Positions 9,444-21,603 of a DNA stretch of 64,000 bases are shown here, in pieces. Below the pieces are notes generated by a model. The model made no database searches. It saw only the letters and a program-made list of their open reading frames with translations, and was not told the DNA's origin. Position 1 is the stretch's first letter. The number at the start of each line of letters is the position of its first letter. Where the stretch lies: NCBI GenBank assembly GCA_011316305.1, contig SAUG01000035.1, positions 496,001-560,000 on the forward strand, in the 5' to 3' direction. The translations under genes and the position numbers were made by a program. The DNA comes from Rusavskia elegans. Taxonomy: Eukaryota; Ascomycota; Lecanoromycetes; Teloschistales; Teloschistaceae.

Positions 9444-10517
9444 CTCAAAGAATACAAGGCTAGACTGGTTGTGAATGATGTTGAAAAGGGGCGTTTGCCG
9501 GGCTTCAGCAAGTACAAAAGCTTAGGGACAAAGAGACTTGACTGTCAAAAACCGCAAAGTGGACGGGCTGCTGAAGCTCGAGAAGGAGTTTGTCAGCTCC
9601 TCATTGATCGTATTGGCTCTTTTGGCGGCTGATGTACTTACTAAACACACCCAGAAGTTAAGAATCGCAACACTGGTGAGGTTCGTTAAGGCACGTCAAA
9701 GCAACTGTGGTCTCTCGATGCTCAGGATTTCAGTTATTGACGAGCAGAGTGAGCTGTCATGCGAGCAACGGCCCGGGCCTCGACACATTAGCACCTCGAG
9801 ACGTAAGCGTTTCCTTCATGGTGGTGTGGGTCTCTCAGCCAGGGGTACGAAGCCGCTAGCTTGCTCACTTACGCAGGGTCGATCCATCAACATCCTTGAG
9901 GGCCATGATGTGGCTTGGTCAGTAGACTCAACTGCCGGGGTACTTTGGGCTGTCGAGGAGGGGATCATGGCATCGGTGGCAGGTCGTCACGGATCAACCC
10001 AAACCTGAGACCATGGTGCTACAGGGGATGGGTCGTGGCGTGCGCTCAGGATCGCCGATGAGTACTTTGATTTCGAAGTCTGGCTAGATCTCGATATTCC
10101 TTATGATTGATTTGTGGAGATTGCAGAACCTTGAAGGCATGCAAAGGGTCAATCGGAGACCGGACTCAGCTCTCTCGAAAACTGATGTAGGCCTAGATCG
10201 CAAAGTTTGGAAGCAAGCTGGTGTCTACTTCATGCCTGCTTCCCAAATACTGAACGGATAAGGTGGACTGGACATATCGGAAGGACGATGTATAATGGGA
10301 GTGCAGATCGTGATGTGAATGATCGTGGCTTACGGTCAGTGTGTAGACTGGCAAACTCTCGCTAGAATGCTCGCAGACACCAAGCAGGTTAATAGTGCTT
10401 GTAATGACCCAAAATGTTCAATTGCCTATGGGGTATCCTGAATACATGATCATGCCAAATCCTGGATCCTAAACATTACCAGTGCCATCAGTGGCCATGC
10501 CTTTTCTCCGATAGCAT
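9444..10517 (+). other. Intergenic, about 1.1 kb
   Basis: A plus-strand open frame at 9538-10008 exists but starts at TTG, has no recognisable motif and no splice context. I see no gene, repeat or RNA that I can support here. Confidence 0.45.
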
Positions 10518-11290
10518 TCAGTAGACATCCATTTCATCATCTGATGGAACAGGACTCAGACCAGGATGCCACCATCCGGTCCATGATGTCCTTGGTTCGT
10601 CGCCCGTTTCCTGTCGTCTCGCACATCTCTGTCGATCTCCGATATCTCGAATCCGTCCTTCTTCGGTCAATCCCCGTTCGGCGTCGACATGGAGTTGTAA
10701 GAGCTCATTCAGTTCCCTCGCCTCTGCTTTTTGCTGATTTGCTTTATCAGGATCCTGCCCTAAGGCAGCCATTTTACGCTGAAGCCGGATTCTTTCGGCA
10801 CGGACTTGGTCGATTTGGTCTCGGATGAAGAACAGGAAATCCCGAAGAGTTGAGAAGTTTCGAGAGCTACGGCCATTAACGAGGGTGTCGATGACTGTGA
10901 AGCGTATGCCTGGATCTTTGAAGCACCAAAGGTCGGCCTGTTTTGTAAACATCAGCATACATGGCAGGTCAAACGCTCAAAGATAAGTCACTGGATCAAT
11001 AATGTAGCAATTCGAGGCTCACCCACCGACTGGCGGTGCATTTCTGCTATGTCCCAAGGCTCAGACTCTTCGCAGCTTGGCAGATCGTCTGGAATCTCGT
11101 ACGGCAAAATGTCTTCAGAGGTGGGTAGTTTGTGGGATCCTCTTGGTCGGCGGCCTCTCAACGAGCGTGCAACCAATTTTCGAAGTTTGGTAAACTTATG
11201 GGCTTTCGATCGTGGTTCTTTGAGATACGCTTTGTAGGAACGATGAGGGTCCGCAGAGGATGAGTTGAACAAGAACCATAAGAGTGCCAT
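10518..11290 (-). CDS. Hypothetical coiled-coil protein (2 exons)
   Basis: Not recognised. Exon 1 (11027-11290) encodes MALLWFLFNS to EMHRQS. An 89-bp intron (GTGGGT...ACAG) joins it in phase 0 to exon 2 (10518-10937), which begins ADLWCFKDPG. The product is about 227 aa. The N-terminal part is basic (KLRKLVARSLRGRRPRG). Residues of about 115-185 form a likely coiled coil (FFIRDQIDQVRAERIRLQRK and following). The tail is rich in Trp, Pro and Asp. It lies between two F3-like genes on the same strand but lacks their motifs. A donor one step downstream (GTGAGC) is an alternative that would break frame. Confidence 0.5.
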
Positions 11291-12418
11291 CGTGCTTCGT
11301 CCACTACAAGGATAACCTCTAGAAGGAAGAGAAGGCCTTCACAGCTGCTGATTTTTGGGACTTGAAGGTGGGCGATGAGGATTGACTCTGTATCCGCACA
11401 TTTTCGAGCTTGGATCGTCCCAGCAGGGATCGTGGTTCACAGTGAGACCCGGGATATGAGAGCAAAGATAAGCTATACCCAAGAGGATCGTGGTACAGCC
11501 ACTAGTCAGGCGTTCGAGTAGCCATGCCATCAGATTGCTCGGACTCCATGCCACAGCGATCTCCAGAGTCTTCCTAAGAGATTTGAGTCAATAAAGCAGG
11601 GATACTGCTACCGAGTCTTCCATGGAGGTCATGTGAATGTGATCCACTCGTATGACTCGCATGTATGGCATGAGAGAGCTTGCAGTACGCTTGGCCGTCG
11701 AGAAGAGCCCTAACAGGCTTGCAGGTTCGTGGCGTTATGGCGTGGAAACAAAAGGCGAGTGGGTCTCCCGTATGCTTGACATATCTTCGGCCGCTAGACC
11801 TTCAAGTCCAATCAACACTTGTGGAGCAATGATGGCGCATTGGGAACCGTGGTAGAAAAGCGACTTCACTACACAAAGGCCCCCGGTCTGCTCCATTCGC
11901 TCCCTCCGAATACCGAACGGTTAAGATCGCAACTCTGGGCTGCTCTGACCGGTATACCGTGCACTAAGCAGACTCCAGCAGGTAGGGGGTATGGAAGAGA
12001 CTAACAGTTCCTGCGCCCAAGGGCTGCAAATCGTACGTATGCCGCTCCTCCACTGCTGTTTCAAGCGTTCCCGGAAATATTTTGACCCCCAGGTGTGACA
12101 TGGACAGGCGCCCCTAGCTTAGCCGGTCGTGTCTCTCTTGCATAGAGCTGGTAACGATGAAGACGACGATTAAGTTCCCAGCGATGGATGAAGTGTGAAG
12201 GCTTATGATCTCCGATGGCATTGTAAAAAAAGACCATGTTTGTTTCCCACGGGGTATACCTAAATTCTCCACCGTCGAAACCCTGCTGAATGTCAAAAAT
12301 GAAGCCTACATCCGAAGTTTCATGGCTTCCCAGGTTCTGGCACTTGCCCACACGTAATTTTCATGCAAATCTCAACGCAGCGCAGAGCAGGGAAGAGGTC
12401 GCAAGATGTCGAAGCGCC
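11291..12418 (+). other. Intergenic with unsupported open frames
   Basis: Several frames of 60-96 codons occur (for example minus-strand 12061-12351, which starts at GTG), but none has a usable ATG or a motif shared with neighbours. Some could be gene fragments. I cannot support a gene. Confidence 0.4.
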
Positions 12419-13056
12419 TCAAATTCGACCAAATCCACGGATTCGCCTGCCACTTCTCAATTTCCTCCCTTCCTCGATGAACCCCAGCTCCATTGATTCC
12501 ATCTGCCTCTCGTGGTTCTCACGTAAAGCCAAATCTCGCTTGATCTTCGTCTTCTCCTTCGCTCGCAACGCCTTCTCTAATTCTGACCAGCTCTTTGCGT
12601 AGTGGGTATATGCAATAGCATCCTTACTGGGCAATTGCTCTCCTTCGGTGTATTCTTTTCGAACGTCGACAACCAGCTACGAATATGTAATTAGCCTGAC
12701 AAGAAGATCTAGGAGCATCAAATGACGTATGCGAGAGTTCATGGACCACGCAAAGAGACGTCTTTTTGAAAGTAAGAGGAAGACCAGGAGCGCTGACAGT
12801 GCAGCGGCAGCATACGAACCTTGTCCATTTCCTGCCTGACTTTCTCATCGAGAAGCTCGCCCCAGGCCTGCTCAAAATTGAGGTCCCCAGATTTACCTTT
12901 CCGTTTCAAGATCTTGGGCTTCGTTTCTGGCTCTGGGTACATTTCTCGAGGCGCCTTTGGAGAGTTAGGGCCGATCTGGGGAGTGGTTTGGGTGGAGGAC
13001 ATATTGGGAGTGAATTTGGTTGAGGACATATAGGGAGTGGATTGCGTGGAGGACAT
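12419..13056 (-). CDS. Hypothetical protein with N-terminal MSST repeats and coiled coil
   Basis: About 164 aa, not recognised. Exon 1 (12820-13056) opens with three related 9-residue units (MSSTQSTPY, MSSTKFTPN, MSSTQTTPQ), followed by a Pro/Lys-rich stretch and the more conserved-looking DLNFEQAWGELLDEK. A 143-bp phase-0 intron (GTTCGT...CGTAG) leads to exon 2 (12419-12676), which starts LVVDVRKEYTEGE and ends in a highly charged helical region with KEKTKIKRDL and a basic RSGRRIRG tail. Upstream of the ATG a frame without an ATG reads TFVRQTVVPAAAYLL and can be spliced on through a 106-bp intron, which would add a mitochondrial-type leader. I kept the internal ATG because no initiator is visible for the longer form. 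Confidence 0.5.
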
Positions 13057-14325
13057 GCCGGGGTTTCTTCGAAGAGGCCTGTAGAATTGATTGCCAACGA
13101 TGATCTTGAGGCCAACAGTCTTTGTATAGTACTAAGGGTGAGAAGAGAGGCAGGAGTGGATTTACGAACCTGGAAGACGGAGTGGCATTATTTTCGCGAT
13201 TAAGTAGATAGGCCGCTGCAGGAACAACCGTTTGACGCACGAACGTGCCGGCCTGCAAGTCATCGGGCTACGCATGCACGCCACAAGAGGCAGATGGAAG
13301 ATCCAAATGGAGCCGTGCGCAAGCCACAGTGTTTTGACAAGGTGCAGGGCCCCGGTCATGCAGCATCGCTGTAACTCCAGGTGCATGGTGGCTTACCATT
13401 AGCATTATTTCGAGCTCGCTAACCTAACCATCATCCTGGCATCGCCTGCAAGCATTTGTGATTTGGTCCTTACTGCCGGCATTCGTCGTATTCGGACTGT
13501 GGAATCTCGATGGACGACCGGCACTTGATGGTCGGCCTCAATCCATCAGCGAAGTCCTAAGGATTCGACCATGGTCGCCCATCGACCCATGAGTACATTT
13601 CATAACCAAGAAGCAGGGTGATGTATGGAGGAGAGGCCTGGGGTCAGAAGACCTGTCTACTGTGGAGCAACGGGTCCGTTAACGGCAACCAGCGGTACAC
13701 TAGGGAGGGATCTTCCTACCCTTTAGTCTCCGAACCGAACAACGAATGACGACTGCTCTCCTGCTCTCTCTAATCGAGAACGATTGTCGATGGCCTGTTG
13801 CCAGATTGGAGATTCGTGTCGACTGTCGAGCATTGAGCCTGCAACGATGATGCACCAGAGTCCGAGTGTTTTCCAACGTTCAATGATCAGATCGAAGTCA
13901 CAAGCGAAAGCGAAGGCCCAGTCTAGACCCTGGTTGAAAAGGCTTCCCTACGGCACCGCACTTACTCGCTGGACGGATTCATACACTGGGGGATTGGCGT
14001 TTGCAACCGGTGACGGGCAAACTCGATCTTCTGTGCTTGACACTGGCTTTTAGACCTTTCCAGCTAATGGATGCGAGTTATATCAAGGTTGGGTAGGCCC
14101 AGTTGTAAGAAATATAGTACAGTCAGACCTATTAGCCTGATCGGTGTCCTCCAGCGATCGGAGTTTGAAGGAGGACAGCATTAGTTGGGAATACCTTGGG
14201 AATGGGATATGTATACATTTGACATGCATCGAACCTTAGTAGTGGAAGCAGGGCTCGGGACAGCTCTGCTTTTCGCAAGACAAAACTCTGTGTACTAGAA
14301 GTCAATCCATCTTCGGCTGGCTGCT
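13057..14325 (+). other. Intergenic, about 1.3 kb
   Basis: Apart from the possible leader exon noted for the preceding gene (13160-13260, minus strand), I see no supported gene or repeat. Confidence 0.45.
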
Positions 14326-15817
14326 TCAACACCCAAGTGCCCAAGGATAATCGTCGGGCGCTGGGAACGGATCACCAAACTTGTCGTGATCACTTGATAA
14401 CTCCTTAAAGGCGCTGCTCTTCTCACAGTGCTCATGCTCATCCTCCTCGGCTCCGAACGCGACGTCTTCCATTATTCCGTCTTCATTAACAGAGGCCTTG
14501 CCGTTCATTGGGTTTGCGGTCATTTCGTGGTCCTTGCTTTTGGGCTTGCCTGCGGGGCCAGTCGTCAGAAGCAACGGGCGAGCGCTGGTAGTGCCACATA
14601 TTCGCAGAGGTAACTCGTGTTCTTGCACACCAACCCAACTTTGTACGCCCAACCATTGAAAATTCTTCTCCTTGTAAAACCATGGAGTCATTTCGAGGGG
14701 CAGTAAGCTCCAGCGCCGATCGTCGGTGGGAAATAGTGCTTGTTGGGCTTCAGCCAGTTCTTCATCTGATACACAAAAGCCTTTCGCCAGCTCTCGTTGC
14801 AACGCACCCCGAAAAATCATGTCCGCGATCATCCGTACTCTTGCCTTCTTGAACTCTTCCGTTCCAAGTTTAGGGGGGATATTGTCATAGATGTGGAGCA
14901 AAGATTGCGCCTCGGAGCAAAGTCGACTGCGGGACCAGCTGGAATAATCGTACCCGGGGACCTTCACAAGATGCAGCAAGATCTCATTCAGAGCTTGGCT
15001 GGATGGTGTGGGCTGACCAGCCCAGTCATTCTTCAAGTAACAATCTGTGGCCCACTTCAAGCCGGCAGCTCGCGCGGACTGTTGATGTTGGGTGATATAA
15101 TTACTCCATTGAATCAACCGGTATTCGTCTTCTACTGCTCTGTGAATCAGTAACGTTCAAGTGTTGTCATGGCATATACACCAAGCTCATTCCTGACGAT
15201 CTGTACGAGGCTATTTTAAGATCTCCAAAAACACGCTTACAAGAGAAGCTTGGGGAACAACGTGGCAAGACATCAAAGAGTCAATCGAGACAGGATTGTC
15301 ACTTACTTCTGAATATACGGCGAAGCGAGTCCCTGAACTCACCACGATGTTGCTGGCGGTCCATGTACTTGATCTTTTTCTCTAGCCTCAGTACGATTCT
15401 TGAGAGCTTACTGGCTCGCTCGGGACGCAATCCATGTTTTTTAGCTTTGAGCATCCAAACCTTTCGACGAAAACCTTGAGATCGAAAAGCCAAGGATGGC
15501 TGTCGGGGCATGAAGGTGTTAACTTTTCCGGCCAAGGTTGGCCGCCGTTTTACAGGACGGTGTTGTGCTGCGGTGTGGATCCGCTGATGGTGGTAAGCTC
15601 GATGACGCCCACCAGAGGTGACAATACGGGATCCTGCATTACGAGGTTGAAAAGCTCGATGAGCCCCTGATGATGTTTGTGTGATTCCCATGAAGAGGTT
15701 GTTTCGAGTAGAAATTATGTTTTGCGTGGAGATGATGTGTCGAAGGATTGGAGACTGCAAAGCAAGAGAGCAAATGCCATGAAGGAAATTACCAAATAAC
15801 AACAGATATTCATTCAT
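14326..15817 (-). CDS. F3 family member, unknown protein (2 exons)
   Basis: About 440 aa, no known domain recognised. Exon 1 (15307-15817) and exon 2 (14326-15137) are joined by a 169-bp phase-1 intron (GTAAGT...CAGAG). The N-terminal third is basic (RHRAYHH..., KVWMLKAKKHGLRPERASK). The F3 core follows: 'LKWATDCY', 'SQALNEILLHL', 'WSRSRLCSEA', then G-T-E-E-F-K-K-A-R-V-R-M-I-A-D-M-I. This aligns position by position with the protein at 49.9-51.3 kb (GTKEY-RSARARMIRD). The C-terminal 100 residues are acidic and probably disordered. It lies just downstream of the racemase gene on the same strand (170 bp gap). A later start at MGITQTSSG is possible because the first 45 residues are hydrophobic and untypical of the family. 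Confidence 0.6.
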
Positions 15818-15987
15818 CACAAATCATTCATCACAACTCATTCATCCTGCGTGTCCAGTTCTGTCCGGCATATTGTGTGATGAACATATCTGGTGCAATA
15901 GATTGTGTTGATTCAGACACTGATCTACAGGTCGTACGGGAATTTGAGGACGCAAGCCCTGTTTGTTAACACGTCATAAGATGGGGC

Positions 15988-17209
15988 CTAAAGCTTCGCG
16001 ATGTTGCTTTTGACCAGACCGCCTCGTGTGATCTGAAGGTCTCTGCCAATCTTCCAACCAAACCACTGGTGTAACAGATTAGGTCCTCCACCACCTGGAA
16101 CCAAGCCTGCGCTTATCCATGACTGCTTTTCATCAATCGAAAGTCCAGGGGAACATCGAAGGCTGACGGGAAGCCTTTGCTCCTTGTCAGTGTTTTCAAG
16201 CTCTTGCTGATCTAGTACAGGTGTGCAGCATGCGTCAGTGCCATGGAACGCCTTTTCCCACTCGTGCCGTGTTCTCTCTAGAAATCGAAGTCGGAATTGT
16301 TCTCGCATAGCAGGCCAGCTTGCTCTGTCCTCTCTCAGCCCTAGGTTGTCCAGTTCAGGAAGCTCCAGACCCTGAACCAAGCGATGAAAGAAGTGAGGTT
16401 CAAGGGCTCCTACGGCCATATACCCACCGTCTTTGCACTGGTAGACGTCGTACCAAGGGCAGCCTCCGTCCAGCAGATTCTGCCCCCTTGGCCGATCCCA
16501 CAGGCTGGTATTTTTGGCATACCGCATCATGGAGCCCAGATATCCTACGCCATCGACCATGTTATTCTCGACCACCTGCCCCTCTCCGCTGGCCGTTCTC
16601 TCGAATAAGGCTAGGAGGATGCCGAGCGCACACATCAAGCCACCACCTGCAAAGTCGGCCAGAAGATTTGCTGGAGGATACGGCAATCCGTCAGCACGTC
16701 CCAACTGGCTCAGGATGCCAGAAAGGGCCAGATAGTTGATGTCGTGTCCTGCCATGGCAGCATGAGGACCATCCCGACGGAAGCCAGTAAGGCGAGCGAT
16801 TATGAGACGGGGATTTATCTCAAGAAGATGGTGGGGGGAAAGGGAAAGAGACTCCAGCACGCCCGGGCGGAAGGGATCTAGTAGGACATCGACTTCCAAC
16901 AAGATGGCTTCAAGCAGGGCGCGACCGTCTGTTGACTTGAGATCAACAGCTATTGAACTTTTACGACGAGTCAGAAGGTCGGCCGTTGGCTGGATTGGCC
17001 TTTTGTCATGTGGGTGAGGTAGGGGACGGTCGATTCGGAGGACTGAGGCGCCATAGTCGGCAAGTAGGAGACCTGCAAAAGGAGCTACTATACTTTAGTA
17101 TACATCTACCTTCTGCTGTCAACAGGGTGGACTCCGTATTACCGGGGGCAAGACCAGCAAGCTCAACAACTCGCACGCCTTCCAAAGGCGGGTTCCTCAC
17201 GTTCAACAT
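15988..17209 (-). CDS. Alpha-methylacyl-CoA racemase / CaiB-type CoA-transferase family protein
   Basis: A class III CoA-transferase-fold enzyme (383 aa), most like alpha-methylacyl-CoA racemase, which interconverts R and S 2-methylacyl-CoA during branched-chain fatty acid breakdown in peroxisomes or mitochondria. Exon 1 (17143-17209, MLNVRNPPLEG) joins exon 2 (15988-17072) across a 70-bp intron in the middle of APG|LLLADYGASV. The family start 'GVRVVELAGLAPG', 'VLRIDRP', 'SSIAVDLKS', 'LLDPFRPGVLE', 'LIIARLTGFRRDGP' and the catalytic-region 'AGHDINYLALSG' (Asp of the HD-type motif) are all in order, followed by 'GQVVENNMVDGVGYL'. Length matches the family. The C-terminal GLVKSNIAKL carries a final A-K-L tripeptide, a good variant of the peroxisomal PTS1 signal, which suggests peroxisomal location. 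The true ATG is at 17207-17209. Confidence 0.92.
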
Positions 17210-18132
17210 GAACAAAGATGAACATAGTTTATAGTCTACGAAGAAGTGACGTCGGGAAGTCGGCGTTTGCAGGGATGATTACATCTAGATGACTAAGCAT
17301 CGGACACCCGCGGGTGTGCTCTCTCGACAATGTCGAACGCTTCCGCTTCCTCAACTATTGCTCTCTTTCCAAAGCACTATAACCTTGCTGGAACGATAGT
17401 GCAGGATATTCCGGCGTTGGTCGATATGTTTCGTATACTCTCGAGGGGTCAAGTCCTGATACGTGGGAGTATCGCGCAATCTTTCTCGATGGTCATACCA
17501 CAAATGAGTGACTGGCAATCTGTTAATCTGCAGCTCGAGATCTCTTACTACACACGCTTTTTGAGTTCTGATCGCAGTACGGGGGACCAAACAACGACTA
17601 AGGCACATGAAAGCCTGATGATGTGATATGTTACTACCACAGGGAGTGCTTGATCAAGGTAATCATACGCTTTCACTCAAACTACTCGCTGTACAGTGAT
17701 GTCTGGGTAATCGTTGGAGCGAGGTCTCCAAAATCGAGGTAGCGACAGACTGCTATACGCCCCTCATTGCACTGGATCATCGACACAACGGTATTCTTAT
17801 CACAGGAAACCAGCTCTGTCGTAGGTGGTTCTCGTCCAAATCTGGCTTACCTGCCCCCAGCATGTCCCTCCACGTTACGCGTCGTGACAGAATCTTAAAG
17901 GTCTAGGTGCCACCAGCAGTAGGGTTGCTCATTCGTAATCGTCTTTCCGGTGAACAGAAGTTGAAATGCAGTTGGGTGTGGAAGATACAGACCGCTTCAT
18001 TCATCTCATTGTTTCCATCACCAAAGGCTGCCCCATGACCTCACGAGCAATCAATGACATCTCCCACGATTGTCCACATCTCAACGACAAGCATCCTCTT
18101 CCCCATTCGATTTTCACAGCTTGGTCAATGAG
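17210..18132 (+). other. Intergenic between divergent genes, about 0.9 kb
   Basis: Holds the divergent promoters of the racemase gene and the methyltransferase-like gene. A plus-strand ATG frame at 17330-17626 (98 codons) has no motif and no splice partner; I do not call it. Confidence 0.5.
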
Positions 18133-19616
18133 ATGGCATCTCCGGTCAAGCTCTCCCTAGAGCAGCGATTCGCTCATCAGCTTCGACTTGGCTCCGATGA
18201 GAATATCGAGGAAGGTGCAACTACTTCGACGCCTGCAGTCGCAGTACCTCCTTCACGCCACCTAGAGCTTGATCCCCATAACGTCCGCATCAGGAATTAT
18301 CTTAAAGAGAACGATATCACGTTCTGCCACCTTGATGAGCTCAAAGAAAAGGTTCTGGAACCCGCACTACACAGGCATAGAGCCTACTGATATAATGCTT
18401 CCAGGGCTGGAAGGCTGTGGAAGGTGACGCCCACTTCAAGAAACAGCGCGAGGCTGCCGACCAAAAGGACGACGAACAAGAGAAAGTCTTTCACCGGATC
18501 CATCTCGAAATCGGGAACGAGATGCGCGCGTTCGGGGCCTTCGACGTCGTGGGGCTGGAGCATGCGCACATCCACGCGCTGAACTTATGCATGGCACCCG
18601 GCGCATACACAGCTGCCATGCTGAAGCAGTACCCTGATGCCTCCGTTTCTGGCATTACCTTGCCGGTGCGGTCAGGCGGTCACAAGATGATCATTCCATT
18701 TGGACCACAGGATGCTCGCGTCGACGTCAAGTTCCTGGACATCACAATGTTGATTCGCGAATTCTTGATCGAACCCTTGAGCATTCCCAATGACCATCCT
18801 GATGCTGCAAATTTCATCATGAACAGTCCGTTCCATGGCAAAGAGTTTGAGTTGGTTCTGTGCGACGGTCAAGCGCTACGAACCCACGAGAGAGCCAAGT
18901 ATCGAGAGATTATGCGCGAAGCACGTCGACTTCTAGCGGCTCAGCTGATCTTTGGCATGGATCGCATCAAGCAAGGAGGGACTTTCGTGGTTCTGTTGCA
19001 TAAAGCCGAAGCTTGGGACACGATGTGTCTCCTCAAGAACTTCTGCTCCTTTGCCAAAGTTGCCCTGTTCAAACCCGAGTCTGGTCACCGACAGCGGTCG
19101 ACGTTCTACCTCGTTGCCAAGGATGTGCAATCGGCCTCGACCGAAGCTCGGATGTTCATTGATGATTGGAAACGAGCTTGGACCGAAGCAACCTTTGGAG
19201 GCGAGGAGGGCACCGGAGCAGATCCAGCAATGCCTAAAGATGCAGAGGTCGATGCTCTGCTGCATGACTTCGGACCCGGGCTCATACACCTCGCGCAGGG
19301 AATCTGGTCAATCCAAGCTAATGCTCTGGACCGCTCTTGCTGGCTGCCAGGATCTGCAACATCCAAGACACGACGATCTTCGTCCCTCCAGTCATCTGTC
19401 TTCAGTGAGACTGGCGAGCCATCGACACCTCGTCCTCCTAATTCTGTGCTGGGTGCTCGCTCACGTTGGCAGCCGTCATCGCTCGACAGCCCAAGCTCCC
19501 CTGGCGCACAATTCCCAAAACACCCATTGACCTCACGCAGCACGAACCAGCAGAAATACTTTCACCCAGAAGTAGACGAGAACAAGTTGAAGAAGATGGC
19601 TGGGCGTTGGAGGTAG
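18133..19616 (+). CDS. FtsJ/RrmJ-fold methyltransferase-like protein
   Basis: About 476 aa in two exons (18133-18351 and 18405-19616) with a 53-bp phase-0 intron. The central 250 residues have the SAM-binding Rossmann pattern of the FtsJ RNA 2'-O-methyltransferase group: 'ALNLCMAPGAYTAAML' (motif I), 'FELVLCDGQ' (motif IV Asp) and 'GGTFVVLLHKAEAWDT' (Lys of the K-D-K-E tetrad). At the last motif, where FtsJ enzymes have KP-x-x-S-R-x-x-S-x-E-x-Y, this protein has KPESGHRQRSTFYLVA, so the final Glu is not present. An N-terminal helical region (LEQRFAHQLRL) and a Ser/Pro-rich disordered tail flank the domain. I infer SAM binding; RNA methylation is uncertain because of the missing Glu. Substrate unknown. 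The ATG at 18133 is the first in frame. Confidence 0.75.
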
Positions 19617-20566
19617 ATGCGATACGTGTCCAAGTGCTATCCGCAGAACTGGGAAGGGTTACATATCCCACCGATTGATGGGATGGGCATCCGATACCTC
19701 GACTGCCGTCATCGGAGACCCCACCAGCCAATGGGATAGCTCCAAATTCGTCTGGAAGCAAAACGGCAATAGACTCTTCGAAATCACCCATTACCAAAGG
19801 ACAAGGTCCGATTTAATAACTTTATATCCAGCTATACAGTCATGAGATGAATCAAGTATACTTACTATCCTGTCCATGAGCTGGATACATGCCTCTTTGC
19901 GTCCAATCACCACTATGTCTATTGAATCCCTCTCCCCCATGCCTTGCGTTGAATAAGTTGCTGGTAAAGGTAGTCGTTGAAACGTGAAGTTCATCTAGTT
20001 ACCATAATAGATTTCATATGGGATGATGCATCGACATGGAGAGGTCATGCAGCTTTCACTTCTCTGGGCTGTGGAGGATGAGAGGGGCAGGATTGTTGCG
20101 GGATGGCCATTTATCTGTTTCCTGTTATTGGTTTCTCCGTCGCCGTGATGGAGGATATGGTTTGACATTAATCGACTTGTTTTTCGTTGTTTGCGTGGTT
20201 AGATCTTCGGTAGTCAGTGTCATCGGTCCACCAGATAGAAAAGGGAGGTTCTTTCCCGGTATGGCGGGCTAAACTTCATCACAATGTGATTTTCTATTTG
20301 GTTCATTCGCTGGAGCTATGGGTTTGTTGGGATTAGTTGACATCAAAACAGAAGACCTGTCGAATACTTTAACAAAAGTCACTCGTTGCACATCGATACT
20401 CCTCTTAGGCCAACGTTGAATGAACTGGCTAGTGCGAATTGGACTCTTCTTTTTCGGGGCAGTAACTTGCTAGGCTATATAATGTTGGTACAGGTGTCTG
20501 GCTGGGCATTGAATTTCGTCATGTCGTAAAGGATGCAGGCAGTGAGGGGACAGGGTCTGAGTCCGT
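19617..20566 (+). other. Intergenic between convergent genes, about 0.95 kb
   Basis: Contains the 3' flanks of the methyltransferase-like gene and the PP1 inhibitor gene. No further gene is supported. Confidence 0.5.
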
Positions 20567-21603
20567 CTAAGCACCGTTGGGGACTCTGAGGGCGCGTTGG
20601 CGTTCGTCTTCGTCGAAATCCTCGAGTTCTTCGGGATGCCTGTGGTAATAGGTATCAGCATCATCGATGAAGGAGCGTAGGTGACTGATCAGACGGCCGC
20701 AAAAGGTATGTCATTTTGTCATATTCTCCAACCCAAAGCTCGTGTCTTGACGAAAAAACTCACCCCAACAGATCCTTCACATCCTTCATCTCATAATGCT
20801 GCTTCCTCCTTTGCTCGAACCGTCTGTGCTTCTCCCTCTCCTCCGCACTCAGCCCCACATTCTCCTCCCCATGATGTCCTCCATCCCGCACCGGATCAAC
20901 CACAACTTGCTTCTCCCCCTTCTGACTTCCGCTCCTCGAAAGGCTCCCGCCACTCGACGAGCCCCCGCCATCCAATGCAAAAGGCTCTTCGGGTTCGCCG
21001 AGCTCAAGGCCCGGGATATCCCGGTCTCTCAAAGAGGTCTTGCTGTTCTTCTCAGCCTTGACTTTATCCAGTTCATCGACTTTCAGATCTTCCGCATCCA
21101 GCATCTGCATCTCCGCTTCTTCCTCCTCGGTCGGCTCATAGCGCTTCGCGTACGGAGTCTTCGGTTCGTCAATCTTCATCGTGGCGCTTTTCTCCTGCTC
21201 CGCCAGATACAGGTTGGCTTCGTCCCATTTCAGACGGCCTTCAGGGTTGATGTCGCCCGTATTGGAAGATTGCCGGCGGGAGATGGAGGCGCGGGGGTTA
21301 GAGCTGTTACGGCGGTGGCCGGCATTTTGTAAGGTATTCTGGAGGACAATCTCCTTTTCGGAGAGGGCTTCGGGGTTGGAAGGGTCGGTGGGGACGGATT
21401 GGGGGGTGTAGAGAGGGTTATTGGGTGGGGTGGGCATGGGCTTTGGGTTGTTAAGGAGAGAGGGGGGGAGAGGAGGGGAGGAGCGGAAGGAGTTTTTGAG
21501 GATTCCTGGCTGGAGATTAGCTGGGAAACACTGGGACAGTCGAATGGACTTATTCGGCAGGTTTACCTCTTGGACGTTTGGGGACGTCGAAATCCGGGGC
21601 CAT
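20567..21603 (-). CDS. GLC8: Protein phosphatase 1 inhibitor-2 (GLC8-type)
   Basis: Regulatory protein of PP1 (283 aa); in yeast Glc8 modulates PP1 in glycogen metabolism and cell division. Three exons: 21567-21603 (MAPDFDVPKRPRG), 20764-21505 and 20567-20639, with introns of 61 and 124 bp. The joins rebuild the family motifs exactly. The first join gives RPRGILKN (the N-terminal PP1-binding K/R-GILK motif). In the middle is 'LKWDEANLYLAEQEKSATMK' followed by IDEPKTPYAKRY, whose Thr-Pro is the conserved kinase target. Near the end is 'KHRRFEQRRKQHYEMKDVK', and the last join gives LLGHPEELEDFDEDE. The protein is otherwise hydrophilic and disordered, as usual for the family. The first ATG is at 21601-21603. 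Confidence 0.93.

Noticed and set aside
9538..10008. 156-codon plus-strand open frame
   Set aside because: Starts at TTG, has no domain-like pattern and no splice or neighbour support.
12061..12351. 96-codon minus-strand frame with an RWELNRRLHRYQLY stretch, considered as an F3 fragment
   Set aside because: Starts at GTG, similarity to the F3 RWIY region is too short, and no other F3 block is nearby.
17330..17626. 98-codon ATG frame between the racemase and the methyltransferase-like gene
   Set aside because: No motif, no splice partner; an equally long frame lies on the opposite strand, as expected by chance.
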